From contig NW_026622808.1 in NCBI RefSeq assembly GCF_023065955.2, positions 33,182,475 to 33,246,474 of the forward strand: a DNA stretch of 64,000 bases, written 5' to 3'. The notes under the pieces are model-generated. The model ran no database searches. It was not told the DNA's origin and worked only from the letters and a program-made list of their open reading frames with translations. The translations under genes were made by a program, and so were the position numbers. Each line of letters begins with the position of its first letter. Position 1 is the stretch's first letter. Positions 11,319 through 20,604 of this stretch are shown one piece after another. The stretch comes from Ursus arctos (Eukaryota > Chordata > Mammalia > Carnivora > Ursidae).

Positions 11319-11333
11319 CATGCCCATTTTTAG

Positions 11334-11531
11334 AGCAATTACTGTGATGAGAGTGGTAGACTATTCTGATTGACTAGGGCTGGATTGTGTAGGATCAGCC
11401 ATAGACTGAGAATGGTGTTAATGTTAAAGATGTGGTTTCCAAAAAGGAAGGTGAATGGATGATAGAAAAATTAGTAAATATTTAGTAAATGTAAAGCTTT
11501 CTTAGTACATTGAGAAATTTATGATGCTCCA
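11334..11531. other. Short unique intron stretch
   Basis: Nothing recognisable; AT-rich intron 1 DNA. Confidence 0.5.
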
Positions 11532-11539
11532 GAGTACAC

Positions 11540-11690
11540 TTTCTTTTTTTAAAGATTTTATTTATTTATTTGAGAGAGAGAGTGATCATGAGTAGGAGAG
11601 AGGGTCAGGAGAGGGAGAAGGAGGATTCTGGGATCATGACCTGAAGGCAGATGCTTAACTGACTGAGCCACCCAGGCGCCCCCCCCCCCC
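11540..11690 (-). mobile_element. Internally deleted SINEC copy
   Basis: About 50 bp shorter than neighbours, lacking the middle of the GA-rich body. Target repeat gagtacac at 11532-11539 and 11691-11698. A C-run of about 12 follows the head. Confidence 0.85.
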
Positions 11691-11725
11691 GAGTACACAT
11701 TTTTAATTAAAAATGTATTTCTCTT

Positions 11726-11894
11726 GGGGGGCGCCTGGGTGACTCAGTTGGTTGAGTGTCCAGCTCTTGCTTTTGGCTCAGGGTCATGAGATCAAGTCCC
11801 ATGTTGGGCTCTGCTGCTGGGCATGGAGCCTGCTTGGGATTATCCTCCTCTCCCACTGCTTCCCCCCCCGCCCCGCTCACTCTCTCTCTCAAAA
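11726..11894 (+). mobile_element. SINEC copy, first of three sense copies
   Basis: 13-bp target duplication aaatgtatttctc at 11711-11723 and 11895-11907. Confidence 0.9.
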
Positions 11895-11927
11895 AAATGT
11901 ATTTCTCGTGTTAAAAATTAATAAGTA

Positions 11928-12118
11928 GGGGCGCCTGAGTGGCTCAGTCGATTAAGCGTCTGCCTTCGGCTCAGGTCATGATCCCAGGGTCCTGGGATCA
12001 AGCCCCACATCAGGCTCCTTGCTCAGCAGGGAGCCTGCTTCTCCCTCTTCCTCTGCCCACCACTTCCCCTACTTGTGCTATCTCTCTCTGTTGAATAAAT
12101 AAATAAAATCTTTTTAAA
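11928..12118 (+). mobile_element. SINEC copy, second of three sense copies
   Basis: 14-bp target duplication aaaattaataagta at 11914-11927 and 12119-12132; near-consensus head and (aataa) tail. Confidence 0.92.
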
Positions 12119-12151
12119 AAAATTAATAAGTAAATGTTTAAAAGTGACTTC

Positions 12152-12352
12152 AGGGATACCTGGGTGGCAGTCAGTGAAGTGACCCAACTCTCGGTTTTTG
12201 CTAAGGTTGTGATCTCAGGGTCTTGAGATCTAGCCCTGCAACAGGCTCTGCGCTCAGCGTGGAGTCCGCTTGAGACTCTCTCTCCCTCCCCCCTCACACC
12301 ACTCGTGCATGTGTGCTTCCTCCCTCTCTCTAAAATTAAAAAAATTAAATTA
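12152..12352 (+). mobile_element. SINEC copy, third of three sense copies
   Basis: 12-bp duplication aaaagtgacttc at 12140-12151 and 12353-12364. Its tail ends about 115 nt before the exon 2 acceptor, so it lies just upstream of the expected branch-point zone. Confidence 0.92.
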
Positions 12353-12467
12353 AAAAGTGACTTCCAAAAATATCCCTGATGTTCCTGGTAAGCCAAGGTA
12401 GAAGAAATTAGTTTAGCCTTTTCTTCGTGCTCTAATGTGTTTATATTTTGTGGTTTGTTTTATACAG

Positions 12468-12578
12468 GTACTGCTATAACCAGAGTTTGGTAGCAAAAGG
12501 ATCTACTTACTGGGCTCTCTTAACATAGAAAGAGATGTGGGGGGATTCTCGATCTGCTAACAGAACAGGACCTTTTCG
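12468..12578 (+). CDS. RBM6: RBM6 exon 2, 5'UTR end and start codon
   Basis: Coding exon 2 of RBM6, a nuclear RNA-binding protein linked to alternative splicing. The acceptor is tttgttttatacag|GT and the donor is TTTTCG|gtaagt, a strong consensus. Bases 12468-12534 are 5'UTR. The ATG is at 12535-12537 and an in-frame TAG at 12526-12528 fixes it as the start. The -3 base is G and +4 is T, so the Kozak context is moderate. The 44 coding bases give the start of the protein, MWGDSRSANRTGPF, plus two bases of Arg15, completed by exon 3. No upstream ATG lies in this exon's UTR. The match to RBM6 is from memory of the human protein. Exon 1 and the promoter lie outside the window. Confidence 0.96.
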
Positions 12579-12786
12579 GTAAGTCTTGAAATTTGAATAT
12601 TGAAATTTAATATTTTAATGATAAAAATATATTTTTTGGTCTGTCATAAAGAGGGATATTTTCTTTGTATAGAAATAGCTCTGGTTTTTTAAAATAGAAA
12701 CTATTTAAAAAATTTCTCATCATTTCCAAAGTGCTCGTGAGGTTGAATACTGAGCATGCCAAGTGTTTTGTGTTTCAGCACTTTTT

Positions 12787-12978
12787 TTTTTTTTTTTTTA
12801 AGATTTTATTTATTTGTCAGAGAGAGAGTGAGAGAGCATAAATGGGAATCGGTGGGCAGGGGGAGAAGCAGGCTCCCTGCTGAGCAAGGAGCCCAATGCC
12901 GGACTTGATCGCAGGACCCTGGGAACTTGACCTAAGCAGAAGGCAGACACTTAACTGACTGAGCACCCAGGTGTCCCA
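12787..12978 (-). mobile_element. SINEC copy, antisense, 208 nt after exon 2
   Basis: PolyT18 then aagattttatttatttg and a diverged head (gagcacccaggtgtccc). Flanking repeat tgtttcagcactttt. In gene sense it offers a long pyrimidine tract followed by AAG, a potential cryptic acceptor. Confidence 0.9.
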
Positions 12979-13504
12979 ATGTTTCAGCACTTTTTAAACA
13001 TTAAAAAATAATCCCCCAGTTGTTTTTTTTAAATCTCTTTTAACAAAGTAATATGTACTTGGCAAATAAGGAAAGCTAGCAAAAACATACATGAACATTT
13101 ATGTATGTGCATAAAAGTTTTGTTATTTTCACTCATTTATGTCTAGAAGCTAGAGCTGTGTTTGGCCCATGGCACAGTGTATTTCAGTTACCAAAAATTG
13201 TTCTGAGAAAAAAAATTTACTGCATGCAATTTTCTAAAGTACATTTCAATATTAAGGGTTACGGGATACAAAGATGAGTTGAGAAAGTAGTACCATTCAT
13301 TTATTAGTAGATTATATTTTAGATTTATAGGGAGTTAATTTTTTTATAGCCAATATAATAAATGATGATGACTGTATTTTTAAAGCTTTTACATTGTACT
13401 TACAATTAATAAAATGCAAGAGGAATGTGATTTTTATTTTATGGTTTTATGTTTTTACTTGGTGTATGGCAAAGAAATCTGAGCTTTGAGGTTATATATT
13501 AAAA

Positions 13505-13572
13505 AACTATATATATAATATATATACATATATGTAATATATATATATACACACACACACATATATATATGT
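13505..13572. repeat. TA/CA compound microsatellite
   Basis: Alternating TA tracts with a (CA)6-like core; nearly self-complementary, so it could form a hairpin. Confidence 0.85.
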
Positions 13573-13868
13573 ATTTTTTTTTTAAATGCTCCAATTGAAA
13601 CTTCTGTTACTAGTAAATTTTCTTTTGGATTGGTAGTCTGCAAGATTTTATCACGCAAATTCAAGAGGTGTTCTCATTATTCTGAAGCTGGGGGTTCCAA
13701 TGAAAAATTAGGTAGAGAACTGAGTTTTTAAAATCCATATGATATTTAGTAAAGCTAGTGTTTTCATAAATACTAAGTAATAGGGGTCTTCACTTTTGGC
13801 TCAGCAATCTTTAAAGCAACGGTGATGATGCTGGGTATGTTTTTCCTTTCAAAATTTAAGATCTGCGT

Positions 13869-14053
13869 CAGTGGTCAGCAGATTATGGCCTGCAGCTCAC
13901 TTTTATTTTATTTGTAACACAGCCATGATCATTTGTTTACAAATTGTCTATGATTGCTTCCATGCCACAGTGGCAGAGTTGAATAGTTGTGACAGACTGC
14001 ACAGCCTAATATCAATACTGTCTGGCTTTTTGTGGAAAGTTCACCGATCCTGA
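13869..14053 (+). mobile_element. hAT-Charlie-type non-autonomous element
   Basis: Starts cagtggtcagcagattatgg and ends gttcaccgatcctg, with aacacagccatgatcattt and attgtctatgattgcttcc inside: the pattern of a common mammalian hAT element of the type beginning cagtggtcagcaaactatgg. Exact family name not certain. Confidence 0.7.
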
Positions 14054-16319
14054 GTCTAGATCAATGGGCTTATACTTCAACATTTTTAAATATTTAGGCT
14101 GTAATTTATCCTTTTTTACTTATATTTATGGAAAACTACTTTGTAAGTAAAGCTGTTTCTTATAGAATTAACCTAATTTAGGTTTTTAAAAATTTTTTGT
14201 CTATTTAGATTATTTAGGTAAGCCTTCAGAAATGTTGGGTAACCTTAGCTCTATTTTGTAACTTTAAAAAAATTTTCAGAACATTTTTTCTTTGACCAAT
14301 TTATTATTTGAAATTATATTCCCCCACCTTAATTTTAGTTTAAATATAGTTACTACATGCTATTTTTAAGATCTTTGACTAGAAGGGAGATGTAGTTTAT
14401 ATAGCATAACTTTTTGGAAGACTAATTTGGATTTTAAAAAAGGTATCTTACAGGAAAATGATTTTGTATTTCATTTTATGAGCTTCTTACATTTTATTTT
14501 ATTTGACTGAAAATGATTTTCATCGTCCCTGCTATTTTGTGTTAATAGAACTGTTTCTTGAATAGTCTGCATAAAATACAGTTCTAAGAACCCTAGTACA
14601 GTAGGTTACTCTAGATCTGTTTGATCTTCCCAACTTAAGAGGATAAGATAATCTTTAGGGCAGTATTCAAAGGCAGTGTTAGAAACATTCTGGTCGGAAA
14701 ACATGTAGATTGAGGTGCTTCAGTACCCATGAGTATTTGCTGAGGCTTAAGTACTTCCTGTAAGCTAACTATTGGGATTTGATGATTTTAAATATGGGAG
14801 ACACTAGAGTTAGTGGTAATGTCTTAATTTTAGTGCAAAACTGTATTACTTATGAAGAACATTTAAACTTGCTCCTCTTATGATGAACCACATAGACATA
14901 ACTAATGTTAATGGGAGCTAATGGAAGTCATCATGTTCTGAAAATCCATTAAATATGCATCATTCTAACGTTCAGGTTGCTGTTGTTAAAGTCCTATTAC
15001 TTTAAGAAAGGGTTTGGCCTTGTAATTCTTTCTCCTGAACTGAGTGACCCAGAATCAGTTGTCCTTTGAGTCTTTCTCTGGTGGTGTAGTCTGTGCTCGG
15101 AAGGGTCGTATAATGGATCCTGTATATTCTGGTAGGAGAGAACGGAGTTGGACTTGATTTCCTAATACTTTTGCTTTACTGCTAAATAGCAGATAACCCT
15201 TCAGATCATTTCGTGTTTTCCTTTTTTGTACCCTCCCCTCACCCTCAAGCTCAGGATCCTAGGTATCTAAATGCCTACTTAAATTCCCTTTTGCCAAAGC
15301 CTAAGCATGTAAATGGTCTGAAGGCTAGGCAAAGGGAGGAATTGGGTAGAATGAAAGACTAGGCCAGTTCTAATTTATCTCTTGAGTTTTGTAAACTGAG
15401 AATGTGATTTAATACTTTGCTTATTTTAAAATATATTTTATTACTATGAAAAACTAAAATGAGGCATTAGAATCTGGAATACCAGCTTCTTCATTTGGGA
15501 CCTGGAGATAATACTTGAAGCCTAATGCTCTCTCTAAGTCCCTTTCAGCATTAAGCTCCTAGATGCTGTTGCTTGGCTAGGTTGATGTACATATGCTTTG
15601 TGGCATGATTCATGCTACGTTTTGTGATACTCTTGGGTAGTTAAAATAATAGGACCCAGGTGAGAGCGCTTCTAGGTGGAGCCACTGTAAAACTGGATTT
15701 TAGATGCAGCCAAGGCTGATGCTCAGCTGGTATATACTTGTGTGCTCCTACTGGTGATTTACAGCCAGTGTTCCTTCACTTTGGGCATGCAGCCATTCCG
15801 ATCTGGGTGGTGTCCATGCTGTAGCTGTAATCAAATATTTTGGAATGTTATCGCTGTATGCAGAAATGAGAAAGACACCTCCTGAAATTACTGTAATACA
15901 TTTATGGTGCATTGATTTATTTGATGTATAGGAATCATCATGTTGATCTTGGAATTCTAAGTTCCCTGGCTGTAGGAAATGGAAATTTTTGTAGTGTGTC
16001 ACCATTGCTAGCTTATCTGGTGTTGCGGATTTTCCCTGTTGCAGGACTGGGTGAAAGCTTTTTCTGCAGCAGTCATGTTGAAAACCTTGTGTTGACTTTC
16101 CTCGTGTTCTGAAATGGGAACATAAAAGTTTACTCCGCCACTTCGTCTTAAAATAGCAAAACATTGCTGTTTTCTGCAGATCTAGGACCTTGTTACAGAA
16201 CTCTGCCAAAAAAAAAAAAATGTTTACAGAAGAATGTGCTGTGATTAGAGAAGAATATGCTGGTGTGTAGATTTCAAACTCTCTGGACAATATGAATAAC
16301 ACTGTCTTTGTTTCTACAG

Positions 16320-17598
16320 TGGGAGCCAAGAAGAAAGGTTTGCTCCCGGGTGGAACAGGGATTATCCTCCTCCTCCCCTTAAGAGTCATGCTCAAGAGAG
16401 ACACTCTGGCAACTTTCCTGGCAGAGATTCACTTCCCTTTGATTTCCAGGGGCATTCGGGGCCTCCCTTTGCAAATGTAGAGGAGCATTCTTTCAGCTAT
16501 GGAGCTAGAGACGGACCGCATGGTGACTATCGAGGAGGGGAGGGACCTGGACATGATTTCAGGGGGGGAGATTTTTCATCTTCTGATTTCCAGAGCAGAG
16601 ATTCATCACAGTTGGACTTCAGGGGTAGGGACATACATTCTGGGGATTTTCGGGATAGAGAAGGACCACCTATGGACTATAGGGGTGGAGATGGCACTTC
16701 TCTGGATTATAGAGGTAGGGAGACATCTCACATGAACTACAGAGACAGGGATGCTCACACTGTTGATTTCAGAGGTCGGGATGCTCCTTCATCTGACTTC
16801 AGGGGCCGGGGCACTTACGATTTAGATTTTAGAGGCCGGGATGGATCCCACACAGAGTTTAGGGGAAGAGATTTATCAGATTTGGATTTCAGGGCCAGAG
16901 ATCAGTCCCGTTCTGACTTTAGAAATAGAGATGTGTCTGATTTGGACTTCAGGGACAAAGATGGAACACAGGTGGACTTTAGAGGCCGAGGTTCAGGTAC
17001 TAGTGATCTAGACTTTAGGGACAGGGATACGCCACATTCAGATTTCAGAGGTAGACACCGGTCCAGGACTGATCAGGATTTTAGGAGCAGAGAGGTGGGA
17101 CCTTGTATGGAGTTTAAAGATAGGGAGATGCCCTCTGTGGATCCAAATATTTTGGATTACATACAACCCGCTACACAAGATAGAGAACATTCTGGTGTGA
17201 ACGTGAACAAGAGAGAAGAATCCACACATGACCATACAACCGAAAGGCCTGCTTTTGGCATTCAGAAGGGAGAATTTGAACATTCAGAAACAAGAGAAGG
17301 AGAAAAACAAGATGTAGCCTTTGAACATGAGTCTGCATCGGACTTTCAAAACAGCCAAAGTCCACTTCAAGACCAAGACAAGTCACAGCTTTCTGGAGGT
17401 GAACAACAGAGTTCAGATGCTGGTGTGTTTAAAGAGGAAGGTGGTCTGGATTTTCTTGGCCGGGAAGACACTGATTACAGAAGCATGGAGTACCGTGATG
17501 TAGATCACAGGCTGCCGGGAAGCCAGATATTTGGCTATGGCCAGAGCAAGTCTTTTCCAGAGGGCAAGACTTCCCGAGATGCCCAGCGGGACCTTCAG
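16320..17598 (+). CDS. RBM6: RBM6 exon 3, decapeptide-repeat domain
   Basis: The largest exon in the window, 1279 nt, encoding the end of codon 15 through residue 441. Acceptor ttgtttctacag|T, donor CTTCAG|gtatgt. Joined to the 44 coding nt of exon 2 it gives exactly 441 codons with no stop. Residues 16-83 are Pro/Gly/Arg-rich. Residues 84-288 form about 20 copies of a roughly 10-residue unit of the type D-F-R-G-R-D-x-x-x-x. Residues 289-441 are acidic and hydrophilic and end in AQRDLQ. The whole exon is low-complexity and probably disordered, rich in Arg, Asp and Gly, as known for the RBM6 N-terminus. No frameshift or stop is visible, so the gene looks intact here. Confidence 0.97.
16525..17139 (+). 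repeat. Coding tandem repeat, about 20 DFRGRD-type units
   Basis: Inside RBM6 exon 3, units begin at residues 84, 94, 104, 114, 124, 134, 144, 154, 164, 174, 184, 194, 204, 214, 224, 234, 246, 256, 268 and 279. The spacing is exactly 10 residues (30 bp) for the first 15 steps, then 12, 10, 12 and 11. The first residue is D in 17 units or more, or N/E; the second is F or Y; the third is R in all but two units. The variable four residues differ strongly between units, so the array looks old and selected for the D-F/Y-R-x-R core. Confidence 0.93.
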
Positions 17599-17725
17599 GT
17601 ATGTTAACGGAGTAGATTGCTTTTCTGCTTGTTGTTGTATCTTAAGGCTTTTCTGAAGGATGAAGTGTAGAGTCCAGGATCCTTGGTCCTGGGTCTCTCC
17701 TTCTGTAACCATTAAAAAACAAAAT

Positions 17726-17850
17726 GGGGGTACCTGGCTGGCTCAGTCAGTAGAGCATGTGACTCTAGATCTCAGGGATGTAAGTGTGAGCTCCATGTTG
17801 GGTGTAGAGATTACTTTTAAAAATAAAATCTTTAAAAAAAAAATAAAATA
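17726..17850 (+). mobile_element. Short SINEC-type element (no CT-rich body)
   Basis: Head gggggtacctggctggctcag, then gagcatgtgactctagatc and gggtgtagagattactttta, A-rich tail. Lacks the CT-rich domain of the main SINEC family, so a distinct tRNA-Lys-derived subtype. Confidence 0.8.
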
Positions 17851-18052
17851 TGTATTCAAGAATGGAATGTATACCTCTAGAGCAATGGCTCTCAGCTCAG
17901 TTCATACTTTTGGTGTTTATCTCTTCATTATTTTGTTTATGCTGCTGATTTAAATGCTTTGGGATAATTTAGTTAGAAAGTGTGTCTTTGGGAGTTGGTT
18001 CTCTCAATTCTTGTTAGTCAGGCCTTTTGGCTATTTAGGGTACATTTTTTTC

Positions 18053-18157
18053 TTTTTAAGTTTTTATTTATTTAAGTAATCTCTACACCCAGTGTGGGAC
18101 TCGAGCTTATGACCCCGAGATCAAGAATCGCAGGCTCTTCTGACTGAGCCAGCTAGT
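18053..18157 (-). mobile_element. Short SINEC-type element, antisense
   Basis: Same subtype as 17726, reverse: ttatttaagtaatctctacacc then cttctgactgagccagc. Flanking tagggtacatttt and tagggtgcatttt. Confidence 0.8.
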
Positions 18158-19015
18158 AGGGTGCATTTTCTGAAACTCATTTAGGATATACAGAATTCCT
18201 AGGAGTCTTTCCCTAGTCATGAGGAGGTGATGTTAATTTTTCAAGTATCTTCTTACAGGTAATTTAATAGACTTAAATGTTGAATTTCAATATATATTAT
18301 ATATAATCTATTTGTATATAATCTAAGTGAGGAGAATTAAATTTGCAGTTGGTTAATGCAAATATTACCTTTTGAAATAGGTTTTCCTCATCTCCACTCA
18401 GGTGCCTGTTATTTTGGACAGTAATCTTAAGACATGTTAACCATATAATTTTGAGAATGTTAGAGGTGATTGACTATATAATTTATTGTTCAGATCAGGA
18501 CACTTTAAAGAGTAAAAGAGGATGTTGGAGTTGAGGCTTCTGTGAATATGGAAAATGCAGATGTCAGATGCAGATGGTCAGATGACGCCTTTTGATTTTG
18601 TTGAAATTTATAGTTGACATCTTTGACAAATGGCACCTGATTAAAATTTTTTTTCTATTTTCTCATTCAGGAAAAGAAAATTATATGTATATAATATATA
18701 TGTATTTTTTATGTGAAAAATATTTTGGAGAATTTTTTTTTCCTGATTATAAATCCTATTCAGTACTGTTTCTCTTAATGTTCCGCTTTACTCTTTCAAG
18801 ACTCCTCAGTGAGCCTTGATTTTAGCACGCTTACATACTAATGATTTGAAATCAAATTCTGGAACTCAGAAAAATAGAGAATTATAATTTTTCATATCTT
18901 AATATGATGCAAATGATTTTGATATTTGATCCTGAAAACCTGTATTTCACCTTCACTTTCATTTGCCCACTAACATATTTTTATTTCTGAAGTAATCTTT
19001 TATTCTGGATTCAAG

Positions 19016-19105
19016 GATCAAGATTATCGGACTGGCCCAAATGAGGAAAAACCAAGCAAGCTTATTCGATTAAGTGGGGTGCCTGAAAATGCCACAAAAG
19101 AAGAG
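19016..19105 (+). CDS. RBM6: RBM6 exon 4, start of RRM1
   Basis: Ninety nt, 30 codons in phase 0, residues 442-471. It begins DQDYRTGP and contains the RNP2 strand of the first RNA recognition motif, LIRLSGVP (457-464), followed by NATKEE, the start of helix 1. Acceptor ttctggattcaag|GA is weak: AAG at the junction and purines in the tract. Donor GAAGAG|gtaagg is strong. In RNP2 the usual aromatic second residue is Arg459, which is atypical for an RRM that stacks bases there. Skipping this exon alone would keep the frame but remove RNP2. Confidence 0.96.
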
Positions 19106-19547
19106 GTAAGGCTCTTTTTTTCTTTTTCTTTTTCCTTTTTTTGTCAATTAAATTATTTTTACTTTTTATTTTAAAAAATTAATAGATTCATAGGAAGGTG
19201 CGAAGAAATTTACAAGGAAATTTTGGGTGTCCTTCCTGCAATGTTAACATCTTGCATTGCTATAGTACAGTGGCTAAACCAGCAAATTGGCTTTGGTGCA
19301 ATCCATAGACCTTATTTAGATTTCAGCAGTTACACATTCACTCACTGAGGAGAGGTTTATGATTGCTGTCCTCAGACCTGTTATAATCATCCTTTAGGGC
19401 ATAATCCAAGAGCGAGGATTGGATTACCTACATAAAGGTGCAGTTTGTTTACAGTAGTAAAAACTGGGAGCTGCAAAACTCTTCAGTGTTAAAGGACTGG
19501 CTGAGTAAATTATGGCTGAACTTACAGGAAGATCTGGTTAGGCTATT

Positions 19548-19746
19548 TTTTTTTTTTTAAAGATTTTATTTATTTATTCGACAGAGATAGAGACAGCCAG
19601 CGAGAGAGGGAACACAAGCAGGGGGAGTGGGAGAGGAAGAAGCAGGCTCATAGCAGAAGAGCCTGATGTGGGGCTCGATCCCAGAACGCCGGGATCACGC
19701 CCTGAGCCGAAGGCAGACGCCCAACCGCTGCGCCACCCAGGCGCCC
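19548..19746 (-). mobile_element. Young SINEC copy (SINEC1_AM-like)
   Basis: 14-bp perfect duplication ctggttaggctatt at 19534-19547 and 19747-19760; head gcgccacccaggcgcccc nearly consensus. Confidence 0.93.
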
Positions 19747-19779
19747 CTGGTTAGGCTATTATTATAGGAAGAGCAAACT

Positions 19780-20210
19780 GTGTTTACTCTGTGCTAGGCA
19801 TTATGTGATGCTTACAAGCATTAGTTCTTTAATTATCACAGTATCCTATGAATATGTACTCTTTACTCATTCCCTTCAAATACAAAGCACCAACCATATG
19901 CGAGGCACTGAATGATACAGCAGTGAATATTGTAAAGTCACTGCCTCCATGGATAATAAAAAAGTAAACAAAAAAACGTAATTTCAGGCAGTGATAAATG
20001 CTCTAAAAGAAACTAAAGTAAAGGTGTTGAGCATAACTGGGGTAGGGGCTATTTTCGATTGGGTACTGGGGGGAAGGCATCACTAAGGAAGTGACATTTG
20101 AGCCCAGGCCTGAATGCTGTGAGAGAGCAGTCCATCTGAAGATGGGGAAAAGAACTCACTAGGTGGAGGGAGTTAAGTGCCATGGCCCTGGACTGGCATG
20201 AGCCCAGGGC
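19780..20210 (+). repeat. Ancient interspersed repeat, unassigned
   Basis: Shows the order tgctaggcat, cgaggcactgaatgatacag, cactgcctccatgg, gtgacatttgagcccaggcc seen in a common old mammalian repeat. A similar, shorter copy is at 40290-40575. Confidence 0.55.
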
Positions 20211-20211
20211 A

Positions 20212-20320
20212 TCATCTTATGTTTAACAGATGAGAAAACCGGGCACTGAAAAGTTACATAGTGAGAGAGCAAAAGAGGCTTGGAATGTAGGCAGTCTTAT
20301 TTCAGAGCTTGGTTCTTGAT
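20212..20320 (-). repeat. MIR-like fragment, antisense
   Basis: ttaacagatgagaaaaccgg and agttacatagtgagagagc match the MIR core in reverse complement. Confidence 0.65.
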
Positions 20321-20534
20321 GGTTATGTTCTGCCTTTTTTATATACTTAGGAATTTTATGAATAATTATGTTCTACTCATAAACAGGTTTGAATGTCTAG
20401 AGTGTACATGGGTTGATTTTGTCTTGATAAAGTTATGATAGCTTTAAATTACGTAGAATAAAAGCCAGTAGGGAAAATTAAATATTCAGTGTTTGATAAT
20501 TTATGTCATTCGTGTATACACCATGTTCTTGCAG

Positions 20535-20604
20535 ATTCTTAATGCCTTTCGGACTCCTGATGGCATGCCTGTAAAGGACTTGGAGTTGAAGGAGTATAAC
20601 ACAG
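20535..20604 (+). CDS. RBM6: RBM6 exon 5, RRM1 helix 1 and loop
   Basis: Seventy nt, residues 472-494 plus the first base of Gly495. Acceptor catgttcttgcag|AT and donor AACACAG|gtgagt are both good. It encodes ILNAFRTPDG followed by MPVKDLELKEYNT: helix 1 and strand 2 of RRM1. It ends in phase 1, so skipping it alone shifts the frame. Skipping exons 5 and 6 together (144 nt) keeps it. Confidence 0.96.

Larger units (their letters stand above)
12579..16319 (+). other. RBM6: RBM6 intron 2
   Basis: 3741 nt between exons 2 and 3. One antisense SINEC at 12787, a TA/CA microsatellite and a hAT-type element; from 14054 to 16319 I see only unique, AT-rich DNA. A chance minus-strand open frame of 218 codons covers 15748-16404. 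Confidence 0.9.
17599..19015 (+). other. RBM6: RBM6 intron 3
   Basis: 1417 nt. Two short SINEC-like copies, a TA-rich patch near 18285-18320, otherwise unique AT-rich DNA with nothing recognised. Confidence 0.9.
19106..20534 (+). other. RBM6: RBM6 intron 4
   Basis: 1429 nt containing a young SINEC, an ancient repeat and a MIR-like fragment. Confidence 0.9.

Noticed and set aside
17038..17712. Minus-strand and +1 frame open stretches over RBM6 exon 3
   Set aside because: Shadows of the codon bias of the D-F-R-G repeat coding frame.
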